Positions 26,272 to 35,609 of a stretch of DNA of 64,000 bases are shown here, one piece after another. This DNA comes from Neomegalonema sp. (GTDB lineage Bacteria; Pseudomonadota; Alphaproteobacteria; Rhodobacterales; Rhodobacteraceae), in assembly GCA_022760435.1 (NCBI GenBank), contig JALEFY010000030.1:62001-126000 (forward strand), read 5' to 3'. The first letter of the stretch is position 1. Each line of letters starts with the position of its first letter. Position numbers and translations under genes: made by a program. The notes under the pieces were generated by a model, which was given only the letters and a program-made list of their open reading frames with translations, did not search any database and had not been told where the DNA came from.

Positions 26272-27194
26272 TGAAACTGACGACCCCTCTTCTGATCGCG
26301 GCAACGGCGATGCTCTCGGGCTGCGCGGGCTATTTCGACAGTGTTGGCAAGGAGCCGACAATGTCGCCGGTGACCGGGGTGCGCAAGCCGATCGATCCGG
26401 CGCTGGCCGGTACCCATCCGCTGGTCGACCCGAACGCGCCTTCGCCGACGCTGTACGGCAATCGCCAGGTCGACAAGACCGGAACGCTTGGCTACCCGCA
26501 ACCGTCCGCGCGCCCCAATGCCTATCCGACGGCCTCGATCCAGCCGCAACCGGGCGCCAGCCAACCCGGCTATGACACCGGGCAAATCCGCCCGCAGCAA
26601 CAGCAGGTCGCCTACGCTCCGCAGGCCGCTCCTCAGAACCCGTCCCTGTGGCGCTCCGGTCCGCAATCGCTGTTCGGCGATCGACGCGCGCGCGGGATTG
26701 GCGACATCCTCACAGTCGAGATCGAGATTTCCGATGAAGCGCAGATTGACAACACCACCACGCGATCGCGCGCGGGCGCCGATGAGATCGGCATTGCCGC
26801 GGGTCTGGGGATTGGCACGATCGCCGATACCATTCTGCCCGGCGCAAACACGCTCAGCCCGGCCCTGTCCGCTGAGAGCAGCCATGAGACCTCCGGTGCC
26901 GGCACCGTCGCTCGCGGTGAGGACATCAGCCTGAAGATTGCCGCCACGGTGATGCGGGTGCTGCCCAATGGGCATTTCCTGATCTCTGGCAATCAGGAGG
27001 TCCGGGTCAATTTCGAACTGCGCGATCTACAGATCGCCGGGATCGTGCGGCCAGAGGACATCTCACGCCGCAATACCATCACCTATGACAAGATCGCCAA
27101 TGCCCGGATTTCCTATGGCGGGCGCGGTCAGATCACCGATTTGCAACAGCCGCGCATCGGCCGGCAGCTCGTCGACAAATTGTCGCCGTTCTAA
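26271..27194 (+). CDS. flgH: Flagellar L-ring lipoprotein FlgH
   Basis: A 307-residue outer-membrane lipoprotein with lipobox LSGC (lipidated Cys18). A Pro/Gln-rich linker runs from about residue 60 to 125, then the L-ring core: SLFGDRRARGIGDILTVEIEI, GEDISLKIAATVMRVLPNGHFLISGNQEVRVN and the end RPEDISRRNTITYDKIANARISYGGRGQ. The linker makes it longer than the usual 220-240 residues. ATG at 26271 rather than the TTG at 26268. Confidence 0.93.
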   Translation: MKLTTPLLIAATAMLSGCAGYFDSVGKEPTMSPVTGVRKPIDPALAGTHPLVDPNAPSPTLYGNRQVDKTGTLGYPQPSARPNAYPTASIQPQPGASQPGYDTGQIRPQQQQVAYAPQAAPQNPSLWRSGPQSLFGDRRARGIGDILTVEIEISDEAQIDNTTTRSRAGADEIGIAAGLGIGTIADTILPGANTLSPALSAESSHETSGAGTVARGEDISLKIAATVMRVLPNGHFLISGNQEVRVNFELRDLQIAGIVRPEDISRRNTITYDKIANARISYGGRGQITDLQQPRIGRQLVDKLSPF

Positions 27195-27251
27195 GAGTGA
27201 CCGGCCCGGATGGCATCCCCGCCTGGGCCGACGCGAGGGAGAAGGAAGAAG

Positions 27252-27890
27252 ATGCTGAGAATTTTGCTCGCGGTCCTGCTGGTCATCATCGGGGTAGTCG
27301 CCGGTGCCGGTGTGGGTTTCGTGATGAAGCCTCCCGCTGAGGAAGCTGCCGATGGCGCGCATGGCGAGGCCGGAAAGGATGGCGGCGCGCATGCCGAGGA
27401 TGGCCATGGCGGTGATGGCGCAAAACATGGCGGCGCGAAAGCGGATGCGCATGGTGGCGATCATGGCGGCGGCCATGGCGGCGGTCATGGCGACTACGAT
27501 GCGTCGGAAGACATCGCCTATGCCGATATCGAACGCGATGAGGAAGGCAAGCCGACCTCGGAATATGTCGAGCTCGCCCGCCGCTTCATCGTCCCGGTGC
27601 ATGAGACGACGGAAAAGGGACGGCTGAAAAAGTCGCTGGTCGCGATTACCTTCACCCTTGAGGTGGAGCCGGGTGCCGCCGATCTGGCCGCCAAGCACGA
27701 GCCCAAGATCCGCGATGTCCTGCACCGCACGCTGATCAATTTCGCCGCCACCGGCGCCTTTGATGAAACCGCCAACCCGGCGGTGACCTTGAAGGAACTG
27801 CGCCGCGAGCTGCGCAAGGCCGCGCGTTCGGTGCTCGGCTACAAGATCCGTGATGTGCTGATCGGTGAGTTGATCAAGCAGAAGGGCTGA
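27252..27890 (+). CDS. fliL: Flagellar basal-body protein FliL
   Basis: A 212-residue single-pass membrane protein: membrane segment at residues 3-24, then a striking Gly/His/Asp/Ala-rich linker at about 35-80, then the periplasmic SPFH-like FliL core (EYVELARRFIVPV...SLVAITFTLEV...RDVLHRTLINF...RELRKAARSVLGYKIRDVLIGELI). FliL rings surround the stator and support torque. The start at 27252 follows GAAGGAAG. The His-rich linker could bind metal. Confidence 0.88.
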   Translation: MLRILLAVLLVIIGVVAGAGVGFVMKPPAEEAADGAHGEAGKDGGAHAEDGHGGDGAKHGGAKADAHGGDHGGGHGGGHGDYDASEDIAYADIERDEEGKPTSEYVELARRFIVPVHETTEKGRLKKSLVAITFTLEVEPGAADLAAKHEPKIRDVLHRTLINFAATGAFDETANPAVTLKELRRELRKAARSVLGYKIRDVLIGELIKQKG

Positions 27891-28005
27891 TCGGTCCTTC
27901 TTACCAAGGTTCTGCTCACCAACTCTCTCCCTCGCAAGCCTTGTTGGCTCGGCCCTGGTGCCGGGCCTGTTTGCGTTGGTGCCTTTGGCTCGCTAAGTGA
28001 GGCGC

Positions 28006-28851
28006 ATGAAACCAGCCTTGCCGATACGCCTGATGGCGCTTTGTGTCCTGCTTGCTCTGCTTGGGGTCTCGCGCCCGGCAGTCGCGGAGCCCGGCGCGCG
28101 CCGTGTGGTCTCGATCAATCTGTGCACCGATCAACTGGCCATGCTGCTCGCGGCGCCGGGGCAGCTTGCCTCGATCACCTATTGGGCGCGCGAGCCCCAT
28201 GCCTCGATGATGGTAGAGGAGGCGCGCGCCTATCCGCTCAATGATGCGCGGGCCGAGCAGGTTTACCTGCTTGCGCCCGATCTGGTGCTGGCCAGCGATT
28301 TCACCGATCCCACCACGCTGGAGATGCTGCGACGGTTGGGGATCCGGGTCGAGACCTTCGCGTCGGCCAATTCGATCGACGATATCAAAAGGCTCCTGCG
28401 GAAAATGGGGGCGGTGCTCGGCCAGGAGCAACGCGCCGAAATGGTGATCGCGGGATTTGAGCGAGACCTCGCGGCGCTTGCCGAGCGCGCGGCGGTGCTG
28501 CCCGCGCAGGACGCGGCCTATCACTATCCGAACAATTACACGGCGGCGTCGGGAACCCTGGCCGATGAGGTTCTGGCGCTGGCCGGGCTTGGCAATGCGG
28601 CGCGCAAACTGGGCAAGCAAGGCTTTACCCGCCTCGATCTCGAAAGCCTGATCCTCGAAAAGCCGTTTCTGGTGCGCAGCCGCCATATCGGGGCGCAGGA
28701 GATCGGGCGCTCCTTTGAAGCGGCGCAACATCCGGCGATGAAAGCACTGGCTGTGCCCGGGCGCTCGGCCCTGCTGCAATCGCGCTGGACGGTATGCGGC
28801 TTGCCTTCGGTCATTCGGGCGGTGGCGGCGCTGATCGCCGCGCGTGAGTGA
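28006..28851 (+). CDS. Periplasmic cobalamin-binding protein, BtuF-like
   Basis: A 281-residue helical-backbone binding protein with signal peptide ending AVA near residue 27, then RRVVSINLCTDQLAMLL, LLAPDLVLASDFTDPTTLEMLRRLGIRV and a long bridging helix. This is the BtuF/FecB class. The role in vitamin B12 uptake is inferred from the B12 riboswitch and BtuB-like receptor directly downstream. The matching BtuC and BtuD genes are not present in the window. ATG at 28006 preferred over GTG at 27997. Confidence 0.8.
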   Translation: MKPALPIRLMALCVLLALLGVSRPAVAEPGARRVVSINLCTDQLAMLLAAPGQLASITYWAREPHASMMVEEARAYPLNDARAEQVYLLAPDLVLASDFTDPTTLEMLRRLGIRVETFASANSIDDIKRLLRKMGAVLGQEQRAEMVIAGFERDLAALAERAAVLPAQDAAYHYPNNYTAASGTLADEVLALAGLGNAARKLGKQGFTRLDLESLILEKPFLVRSRHIGAQEIGRSFEAAQHPAMKALAVPGRSALLQSRWTVCGLPSVIRAVAALIAARE

Positions 28852-29245
28852 TCGGCCATCCTCAATGCGATGATGCGATCAAGAATGCCAATCCGTATGT
28901 GATGAACACAGTTGCCCCCACGCCTGACGTCTTCGACACAGATCGCCCCGCACGCCCCTGCTACCCGCACTTACAGCCCGATGGATTGCCGGAACAAGTC
29001 CGGCAATGACAACGGGATGGGCGAGAGAGACCATTATGCCGAACATTTGCCTTGCCAGCCGCCTCCACCCGAACCCCTGTCATCCTCGGGCTTGTCCCGA
29101 GGATCCATCGTCCCACAAGCCCCCACGCCCGACGGCTTCGACACAGTTGCCACTTTGCCCCTCTCGTATTGGCCAGATTGCCACATTTGCGTCAATTTCG
29201 TGGCCTCGCGCTTGACCTCGAAGGGGGTGCGCTCTACCCGAAGAC
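28852..29245. other. Non-coding stretch with REP-like palindromes
   Basis: About 390 bases between the BtuF-like gene and the riboswitch without a supported ORF. It carries two palindromes with 5-base loops: ATTGCCGGA/TCCGGCAAT at 28985-29007 and ATCCTCGGG/CCCGAGGAT at 29082-29104. The first matches the palindrome at 10389-10411. The rest looks like unconstrained intergenic DNA. Confidence 0.5.
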
Positions 29246-29447
29246 ACCTCTGGTTCGAGCCTGTCAAAGGGCTCGATGAAAAGGGAACCCGGTGATCCAG
29301 CAACGCCCAAGCCGCGCTGAAAATCCGGGGCTGCCCCCGCAACTGTGAGCGGTGAGCGCCTTTCCTTCATGCCACTGCGCCCGACAAGGGTGCGGGAAGG
29401 CGGAATGAGCGCCAAGACCCGTGAGCCAGGAGACCTGCCAGAGAACG
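29246..29447 (+). ncRNA. Cobalamin (B12) riboswitch
   Basis: All main conserved blocks are in order: GGTTC at 29252-29256 pairing with GGGAACC at 29283-29289, CCGGTG at 29289-29294, GGCTGCCCCCGCAACTGT at 29329-29346, GCCACTG at 29371-29377, GGGAAGG at 29394-29400 and the B12 box GCCAGGAGACCTGCC at 29425-29439. It sits 180 bases before the BtuB-like gene, where it would switch off expression when cobalamin binds. Confidence 0.93.
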
Positions 29448-29627
29448 TCACCCACTTGAAGCGCGGGGTGTGCTTTGAGGCGGCTGAACCGCAGCGGTGA
29501 TTTCGTCATTGTCTGTGGTGGGCCGGTGTCGTGATCCGATACGGGGTGATTGCCCTGTCCTTTCCCAGACGCTGTAGCAACAAGCCCGTGCCGTGTGCGG
29601 CGCGCGGGGACAAGGTATTGAAACGAC

Positions 29628-31514
29628 ATGCGAGTTCTCAAGCTAGCGGCCATGATCGCGCCTCTGGTGCCTGTGATTGGCATCTCCACACTGCCCGGTC
29701 AGGCGCAAACCCAGACCGAGATCGGCGATGTGATCATCTCGGGCGGGCGCGTGCCCGTCGATGCGCAAAGCTATGCGCGGGCCAATACCGTGATCACTGC
29801 CGAGGATCTGGAACGGCGGCAAGTCACCAGTGTCGCCGATGCGCTGCGTCTGGCGCCGGGGCTTCAGGTCAGCGATGCTGGCGGCCAGGCCTCCCTGCGC
29901 ATTCGCGGCTCGGAGGCCAATCATGTGTTGGTCCTGATCGATGGGGTCGAAACCGCCGACAGCGCCTCGGGCTTCGATTTTTCGTTCCTCACCGCTGATA
30001 ATATCGAGCGCATCGAGGTGCTGCGCGGGCCGCAATCGGCGCTCTACGGCGCGGGAGCGACCGCCGGGGTGGTCAATATCATCACCAAGCGCGGGCTGCG
30101 CAAGGATGTCTCCGCCAGCGTGATGGTCGAAGGCGGCACCGCGCCCGCCAAGGCCGGATCGGTGCTGCTTCTGGGCGGCACAGAGACCGCAGATGGAGCG
30201 CTGTCCATCTCCTGGCGCGATGATGAGGGCTGGGACCTTTCGGGCGACGATGGCGAGAAGGACGGGCGCGAGAACCTCACCCTGAACTTCCGGGGCTCGG
30301 CCGATCTGGGCGAGCGGGTGCATCTGCGCGGCAATGCGCGCTACACTGATCGCAAGTCCGAATTCGACAGCACCCAATTCGGATGCGGTGACAGCGATTG
30401 CTATGTCATCGATGGCTCGGGCGTGACCGAAGGCTCGGACCTGACCCTGGGCCTTGCCGCCGATATCGACACCCTGGGCGGCGCGCTCGTTCACACGCCC
30501 TCGCTCGGCTATGCCCGCTCGGAAAACGATCTGACCACCGATTTTGGACCGGCGGATAATGAGACCAGCACCCTCAAGGCCGGGTATCAGGCGAGCTATT
30601 CTTTCGGCGCCTATGACGAGCACAGCGTCACCGGCGCGCTCGAGTTCAAGCGTGAGAGCTTTCAAAATTCTTATGCGGGCGGTGACACCAAAGAGCGCGA
30701 GGCGCTCGGCTATGTGCTCGAGTATCAAGGCGAGCCGATGGATGCGCTGTTCGTCCAGGCTGGCTTGCGCTTCGATCAGAATGCCGATTTCAAGGACGCG
30801 CTGAGCTGGTCCGCCTCTGCCTCCTACGCGGTTCCCTTCCACCCCACGCGCCTGCATGCTTCGATCGGGCAGGCGCAGACGAACCCGACCTTCTTCGAGC
30901 AATTCGGCTTCATTCCGGGCGAGTTCACCGGCAATCCCGATCTGGCGCCGGAGAAGAATTTCGGCTTCGATATCGGCATCGAGCAGCGCTTCTGGGCCGA
31001 TCGGGCGTTGATCGACGTGACCTATTTCAACGAGCGTCTGCGCGACGAGATCACCGGTTTTGGCACCACCGTCATCAATGAGGACGGCACCTCGAAGCGT
31101 CAGGGCGTGGAAGTGAGTTTGCGGGTGCGGCCGATTGATCCGCTGACCTTGGGCTTTTCCTATACCTGGCTCGATGCCACCGATCCCGATGGCACGCGCG
31201 AGGTTCGCCGCCCGCGCCATGCCGCCAGCGCCGATATCGCTTATCGCTTCTTTGACGAGCGGGCGCAGATCGGGGCGGTTGCCACTTATTTCGGCGACAA
31301 TCTGCAATCTGATTTCGGCGATGCCAGCTTCACCTCGCCCAAAGTGCAGCATGACGGATATTTCGTGATCGATCTGAACGCGTCCTTCAAGGTGAGCGAC
31401 GGGGTCGAGCTGTTCGGCCGGGTCGAGAACCTGCTTGATGAGGATTATGAGGAAGTGCGCGGTTACACCTCGCAGCCGCGTCAGGGGTTCGTCGGGTTGC
31501 GGGCGAAGTTCTAA
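29628..31514 (+). CDS. btuB: TonB-dependent vitamin B12 receptor, BtuB-like
   Basis: A 628-residue outer-membrane receptor: signal peptide ending about residue 24 (AQA), TonB-box-like EIGDVIISG, plug domain (ANTVITAEDLERRQVTSVADALRLAPGLQVSD, IRGSEANHVLVLIDGVE, IERIEVLRGPQSALYG), and a beta-barrel ending in aromatic residue F (RQGFVGLRAKF). Its control by a B12 riboswitch makes cobalamin the likely ligand. Start ATG at 29628. Confidence 0.9.
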   Translation: MRVLKLAAMIAPLVPVIGISTLPGQAQTQTEIGDVIISGGRVPVDAQSYARANTVITAEDLERRQVTSVADALRLAPGLQVSDAGGQASLRIRGSEANHVLVLIDGVETADSASGFDFSFLTADNIERIEVLRGPQSALYGAGATAGVVNIITKRGLRKDVSASVMVEGGTAPAKAGSVLLLGGTETADGALSISWRDDEGWDLSGDDGEKDGRENLTLNFRGSADLGERVHLRGNARYTDRKSEFDSTQFGCGDSDCYVIDGSGVTEGSDLTLGLAADIDTLGGALVHTPSLGYARSENDLTTDFGPADNETSTLKAGYQASYSFGAYDEHSVTGALEFKRESFQNSYAGGDTKEREALGYVLEYQGEPMDALFVQAGLRFDQNADFKDALSWSASASYAVPFHPTRLHASIGQAQTNPTFFEQFGFIPGEFTGNPDLAPEKNFGFDIGIEQRFWADRALIDVTYFNERLRDEITGFGTTVINEDGTSKRQGVEVSLRVRPIDPLTLGFSYTWLDATDPDGTREVRRPRHAASADIAYRFFDERAQIGAVATYFGDNLQSDFGDASFTSPKVQHDGYFVIDLNASFKVSDGVELFGRVENLLDEDYEEVRGYTSQPRQGFVGLRAKF

Positions 31515-31529
31515 GCGCCCGTCCGCCCG

Positions 31530-31585
31530 GCGATTGTCACCTTGCGATTGTCAGCTTGCGATTGTCAGCTTGCGATTGTCAGCTT
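31530..31585 (+). repeat. Tandem repeat, four 14-bp units
   Basis: GCGATTGTCAGCTT is present four times in a row (31530, 31544, 31558 and 31572); the first unit has ACC instead of AGC. It lies 15 bases after the btuB stop in a 282-base gap that holds no supported gene. Copy number may vary between strains. Confidence 0.85.
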
Positions 31586-31796
31586 TGAGGGGCCGGGAAG
31601 GGTGGTTGCCGCCCGCCCGGCTCCTTGCGCCGCTTTGCCAGATCGCAATAAATCGGCATCCGAGCGCCATTGCCGGTTTGCGCCGCGGGCTCTGGGCGGT
31701 TAAGGCTTGCCTTCAGAGCCCGCTAAGCCTGCGCGCGCCCAAGGATCATAGAGCATCGGCCCTTCCCGGCCGATCAACGGAGCCGACGAGACTGTC

Positions 31797-32597
31797 TTGA
31801 GCAAGAAACGCCCCTCCAACCGCCCCTCCAACCGCCAGCCCTCCGCGCCGACGGCCTCAACGGCCACGGGCCGCGATGAGACCGATCTGTTTATCGAGGA
31901 GGTCTCCGAAGAGCTGCAAAAGGACCGGCTTTACCGCCAGTTGCGCCGCTATGCGCCCTATGCGATCGGCGCGATCCTGGCCCTGGTCGGCACCGCCGCC
32001 TTTCTCGAATACCAAAAAAGCGCGAAGCTGACCGAAGCGCGCGCCGCCAGCGCCATTTTTGCCGAAGCGGAAAAAGCACCCGAGGGTGAGGAAGCCGCCG
32101 CATTCCTGTCGGCGCGCGATCAACTGCCCAAGGGCTACGGCGTGCTCGCGACCTTTCGCGCTGCTGATGCGAAACTGGTCGCGGGCGATGCGGCCGGCGC
32201 GGCCGAGCTGCTCGACGAGATTGCCCGGACCGGCGAGTTGGAGCCGCATTATATCCAGCTTGCCCAACTCAAGGCCGCTCTGGCGCGTTTCGATACCGCT
32301 GATCCGGCCTTGCTGATCGCCGAGCTCGATCCGCTTTGTGCCGAAGGCGCGGCCTATCGCAGCGTTGCGCTCGAGTTGCGGGCGGTCGCGCGCTACCGGG
32401 CGGGTGATCTCGAGGGCGCGCGGCGCGATCTGCAAGCCTTGCTCGAGATCCCCGGCGTGCCGCGCAATGCCAGCGAACGCGCCCGGCAGTTTCTGGGCCT
32501 GATGGGCGGTGCGCTCGAGGAAGATACCACGACGATTGAGCAGATTATTCCTGAAGCGGACCAATTTACGCCATCTGCTGTGATAGAGGATCAGTAG
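31797..32597 (+). CDS. YfgM-like tetratricopeptide membrane protein
   Basis: A 266-residue protein: a basic Pro/Ser-rich start, one membrane helix at about residues 54-71, then a periplasmic TPR-like domain (YGVLATFRAADAKLVAGDAAGAAELLDEIARTG and later units). YfgM is an ancillary SecYEG/BamB-linked protein; the gene order YfgM-BamB-Der, seen here, supports this. It must start at the TTG at 31797 or a nearby codon because no ATG precedes the conserved part. Confidence 0.8.
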   Translation: MSKKRPSNRPSNRQPSAPTASTATGRDETDLFIEEVSEELQKDRLYRQLRRYAPYAIGAILALVGTAAFLEYQKSAKLTEARAASAIFAEAEKAPEGEEAAAFLSARDQLPKGYGVLATFRAADAKLVAGDAAGAAELLDEIARTGELEPHYIQLAQLKAALARFDTADPALLIAELDPLCAEGAAYRSVALELRAVARYRAGDLEGARRDLQALLEIPGVPRNASERARQFLGLMGGALEEDTTTIEQIIPEADQFTPSAVIEDQ

Positions 32598-32709
32598 TCG
32601 CCGGTATCGGTCGCGCCAGATCTTCGGCGGCAAGTGCGCCGTCGCCAGCAGCGCGGTGTGACATGCACAGAGCAGATCAAGTACAAAGCAAATCTTGAGG
32701 GTGGATCGA

Positions 32710-34050
32710 ATGTTTCAACTGCGCTTGTGGGGCAAGTCCTCGACCCGGATCGCCAGCATTCTGACCGGTGCCAGCTTGTGCCTGGGCCTTTCTGCATGCG
32801 GCTATTATTTCGGTGAGGAAGATGCCCCGCTGCCCGGTGAGCGCGTCTCGATCCGCAATACCGGCTCGCAAGTGAGCACCGATGTCAGGGGCGCGGCGGC
32901 GCTGCCCGCGGCAACGAAGACCACCACCTGGGAACAGGTCGGCGGCTCCTCGCTGCGCACCCGCCGCCATATCGAAGGGGCGCTGGCGCTCGAAGAGATC
33001 TGGAGCCGCTCGATCGGCGCAGGCTCGGATGACGAGTCGCGGATCATCGCCACCCCGGTCGTGCGCGGCGATCTGATCATCGCCCTTGATGCCGCGGCGC
33101 AGGTGACCGCTCTCAAACGCTCGAGCGGCGAGGAAGCCTGGTCGCTCGATCTCACCCCCGAGGGCGAGGATGGCCGCGATGGTTTTGGCGGCGGGCTGGC
33201 TGTCTATAGCGACACGCTCATCGTGGCGACCGGCTTTGGCCGGGTGCATGGGGTGGGCCTGTTCGATGGGAAGGAGCAATGGGTCTATCAGGCGCCCTTC
33301 CCGATCCGCTCGGCGCCTGCTCTGGCGCGCGGCACGCTGGTGGTGCAGACCCGGGGCGGTGTCGTCATCGGGCTCGATGCCAAAACCGGCGAGCAGCGCT
33401 GGAAATTCGCTGGCCCGACCGGCGGCGCTGGCATGCTCTCGGCAGCCTCGCCCGCGATCGCTGGGGAAATCGTGGCGCTGCCCTTCTCAACCGGTGATCT
33501 GATGGTGGCGCGGCTGCGCGATGGCCGGCGCGGCTGGATCGAGTCGATCGGCGCCAATCGCCGCGGATCGGCCATGTCGCTGGTCACCGACATCACTGCC
33601 TCGCCGGTGATCGAGCAGGGGCGGGTGTTCACCGGCTCGATTTCCGGGCGGGTCGCGGCTTTTGAACTGTCTTCCGGGCGCCGCCTTTGGGGCCGCGATA
33701 TCGGCGTCTACAACCCGATCTGGTCCGCCGGGCAGAGCATCTTTCTCGTCTCCGAGGATGCGAAGGTGATGGCTCTCACCGCGGTGACCGGGGCTACGAT
33801 CTGGCAGACCCAGTTGCCGCAATTTGATGATCCCGAGGATCGCCGCGGCGCCTTTGCCTATGGCGGGCCGGTGCTGATCGGCGGCAAGCTCTATCTGACC
33901 AGCAGCCAGGGCACGCTGTTCGAGCTTGATGCCAAGACCGGCGAGAAACTGCGCGAGGTCGAGATTGGCGCGGCGACATTGCCGCCCATTGCCGTCGATG
34001 GCATTCTCTATGTGCTCGATGAGCGCGGCACCCTGCACGCCTTGCGTTAG
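32710..34050 (+). CDS. bamB: BamB-like outer-membrane assembly lipoprotein
   Basis: A 446-residue lipoprotein (lipobox LSAC, lipidated Cys30) with PQQ-type beta-propeller repeats, for example GDLIIALDAAAQVTALKRSSGEEAWSLDL, GLFDGKEQWVY, VVIGLDAKTGEQRWKF and GTLFELDAKTGEKLREVEIG. BamB supports insertion of beta-barrels by BamA. The ATG at 32710 follows TTGAGGGTGG and yields the lipoprotein signal. The following gene is der, as in many proteobacteria. Confidence 0.88.
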   Translation: MFQLRLWGKSSTRIASILTGASLCLGLSACGYYFGEEDAPLPGERVSIRNTGSQVSTDVRGAAALPAATKTTTWEQVGGSSLRTRRHIEGALALEEIWSRSIGAGSDDESRIIATPVVRGDLIIALDAAAQVTALKRSSGEEAWSLDLTPEGEDGRDGFGGGLAVYSDTLIVATGFGRVHGVGLFDGKEQWVYQAPFPIRSAPALARGTLVVQTRGGVVIGLDAKTGEQRWKFAGPTGGAGMLSAASPAIAGEIVALPFSTGDLMVARLRDGRRGWIESIGANRRGSAMSLVTDITASPVIEQGRVFTGSISGRVAAFELSSGRRLWGRDIGVYNPIWSAGQSIFLVSEDAKVMALTAVTGATIWQTQLPQFDDPEDRRGAFAYGGPVLIGGKLYLTSSQGTLFELDAKTGEKLREVEIGAATLPPIAVDGILYVLDERGTLHALR

Positions 34051-34172
34051 GTACTCGCGCGGCGAGGCGTATCGGGACCTCTAGCAATTGCGGGAGCGAG
34101 GTGATAAGAGCCTCGTTTTCGCGCGCTCATATTGGGCGCTGCCTCGGTCATCGGGCCGCCTGAGGAACAGAC

Positions 34173-35600
34173 ATGTCCTTTACCCTCGCCATTGTCGGAC
34201 GCCCCAATGTCGGCAAGTCAACCCTGTTCAATCGCTTGGTCGGCAAGCGGCTGGCCCTGGTCGATGATCAGCCCGGCGTGACCCGCGATCTGCGCGAAGG
34301 GGCGGGGCGCCTCGCCGATCTGCGTTTCACGGTGATCGATACCGCCGGGCTGGAGAACGAGACCGGCGATAGCCTGCCCGCCCGCATGCGCCGCCTGACC
34401 GAGCGGGCAGTGGATGAGGCCGATATCTGCCTCTTCGTGCTCGATGCGCGCCAGGGCGTGACCGCGGATGATCTGGTCTTCGCCGATATCCTGCGCAAAC
34501 GAGCCGATCATGTGCTGCTCGCCTGCAACAAGGCCGAAGGCCGGGCCGGTGAAGCCGGGCTCTATGAGGCTTATCAGCTCGGCTTGGGTGAGCCGATCGC
34601 CATCTCGGCCGAACATGGCGAGGGAATGGAAGATCTCTACGCGGCCTTGCAGCCGATCGCCGATGCGTTCGAGGCGCAGATGCGCTCGCAAGCCGCCGAA
34701 CTCGCGCAGCAGGAGCCTTCCGATAACGACGAACCCGAAGAGGGTGAGGAGTTTGCGCTCAACCCGCAAAAGCCGCTTCAGATCGCGGTGATCGGTCGGC
34801 CCAATGCCGGCAAATCGACCCTGATCAACAAGATCCTCGGCCAGGACCGATTGCTGACCGGCCCCGAGGCGGGGATCACCCGCGACAGTATCGGGCTCGA
34901 GATCGACTGGTCGGGGCAGCGCTTTCGCATCTTTGATACTGCCGGTATGCGCCGAAAGGCCAAGGTGGTCGAAAAGCTCGAGCAGCTTTCGGTTGCCGAT
35001 GGTATTCGGGCGGTGAAATTCGCCGAGGTGGTGGTGGTGCTGCTCGATGTGCAAAACCCGTTCGAGCAGCAGGATTTGCGCATCGCGGATCTGGCTGCTC
35101 GCGAAGGGCGGGCGGTGGTGATCGGGATCAACAAATGGGATCTCGAGGACGACAAGCAGCAACGCCTGCATGCGCTCAAGGAGCAGCTCGAACGCCTTTT
35201 GCCGCAATTGCGCGGCGTACCACTGGTCACGCTGTCGGGGCAAACCGGCCGCGGCCTTGATCGCCTGCATGAGGCGATCCTGCGCGCCTATACCGCCTGG
35301 AACCAGCGGGTCAGCACCGCCCGGCTCAATCGCTGGCTGACAGAGCATATCGAGCGCCACCCGCCGCCAGCACCTTCCGGGCGCCGCATCCGCTTGCGCT
35401 ACATGACCCAGGCCAAGACGCGGCCGCCGACCTTCGTGCTGTTCTGTTCGCGGCCCGATGATCTTCCCGATAGCTATCGGCGCTTTGTCATCAACGGCTT
35501 GCGCGAGCAGTTTGATCTCGAAGCGACCCCGATCCGGCTGATCGTCAAGGCGAGCGACAATCCTTATGCCGAGAAAGCCCGCAAGCGGAAGATCTACTGA
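34173..35600 (+). CDS. der: Ribosome-assembly GTPase Der (EngA)
   Basis: A 475-residue protein with two tandem GTPase domains, diagnostic of Der: first P-loop GRPNVGKST at residues 9-17 with DTAG and NKAE; second P-loop GRPNAGKST near 208-216 with DTAGMRRK and NKWD. A C-terminal KH-like domain follows ([22 protein letters not shown]). It acts in late 50S ribosome assembly. An acidic linker ([13 protein letters not shown]) separates the GTPase domains. Confidence 0.97.
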   Translation: MSFTLAIVGRPNVGKSTLFNRLVGKRLALVDDQPGVTRDLREGAGRLADLRFTVIDTAGLENETGDSLPARMRRLTERAVDEADICLFVLDARQGVTADDLVFADILRKRADHVLLACNKAEGRAGEAGLYEAYQLGLGEPIAISAEHGEGMEDLYAALQPIADAFEAQMRSQAAELAQQEPSDNDEPEEGEEFALNPQKPLQIAVIGRPNAGKSTLINKILGQDRLLTGPEAGITRDSIGLEIDWSGQRFRIFDTAGMRRKAKVVEKLEQLSVADGIRAVKFAEVVVVLLDVQNPFEQQDLRIADLAAREGRAVVIGINKWDLEDDKQQRLHALKEQLERLLPQLRGVPLVTLSGQTGRGLDRLHEAILRAYTAWNQRVSTARLNRWLTEHIERHPPPAPSGRRIRLRYMTQAKTRPPTFVLFCSRPDDLPDSYRRFVINGLREQFDLEATPIRLIVKASDNPYAEKARKRKIY

Positions 35601-35609
35601 GCGGCTGCC

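Noticed and set aside
29643-31352. Minus-strand open frame of 569 codons opposite btuB
   Set aside because: Antisense to a complete TonB-dependent receptor under a B12 riboswitch; no domain visible.
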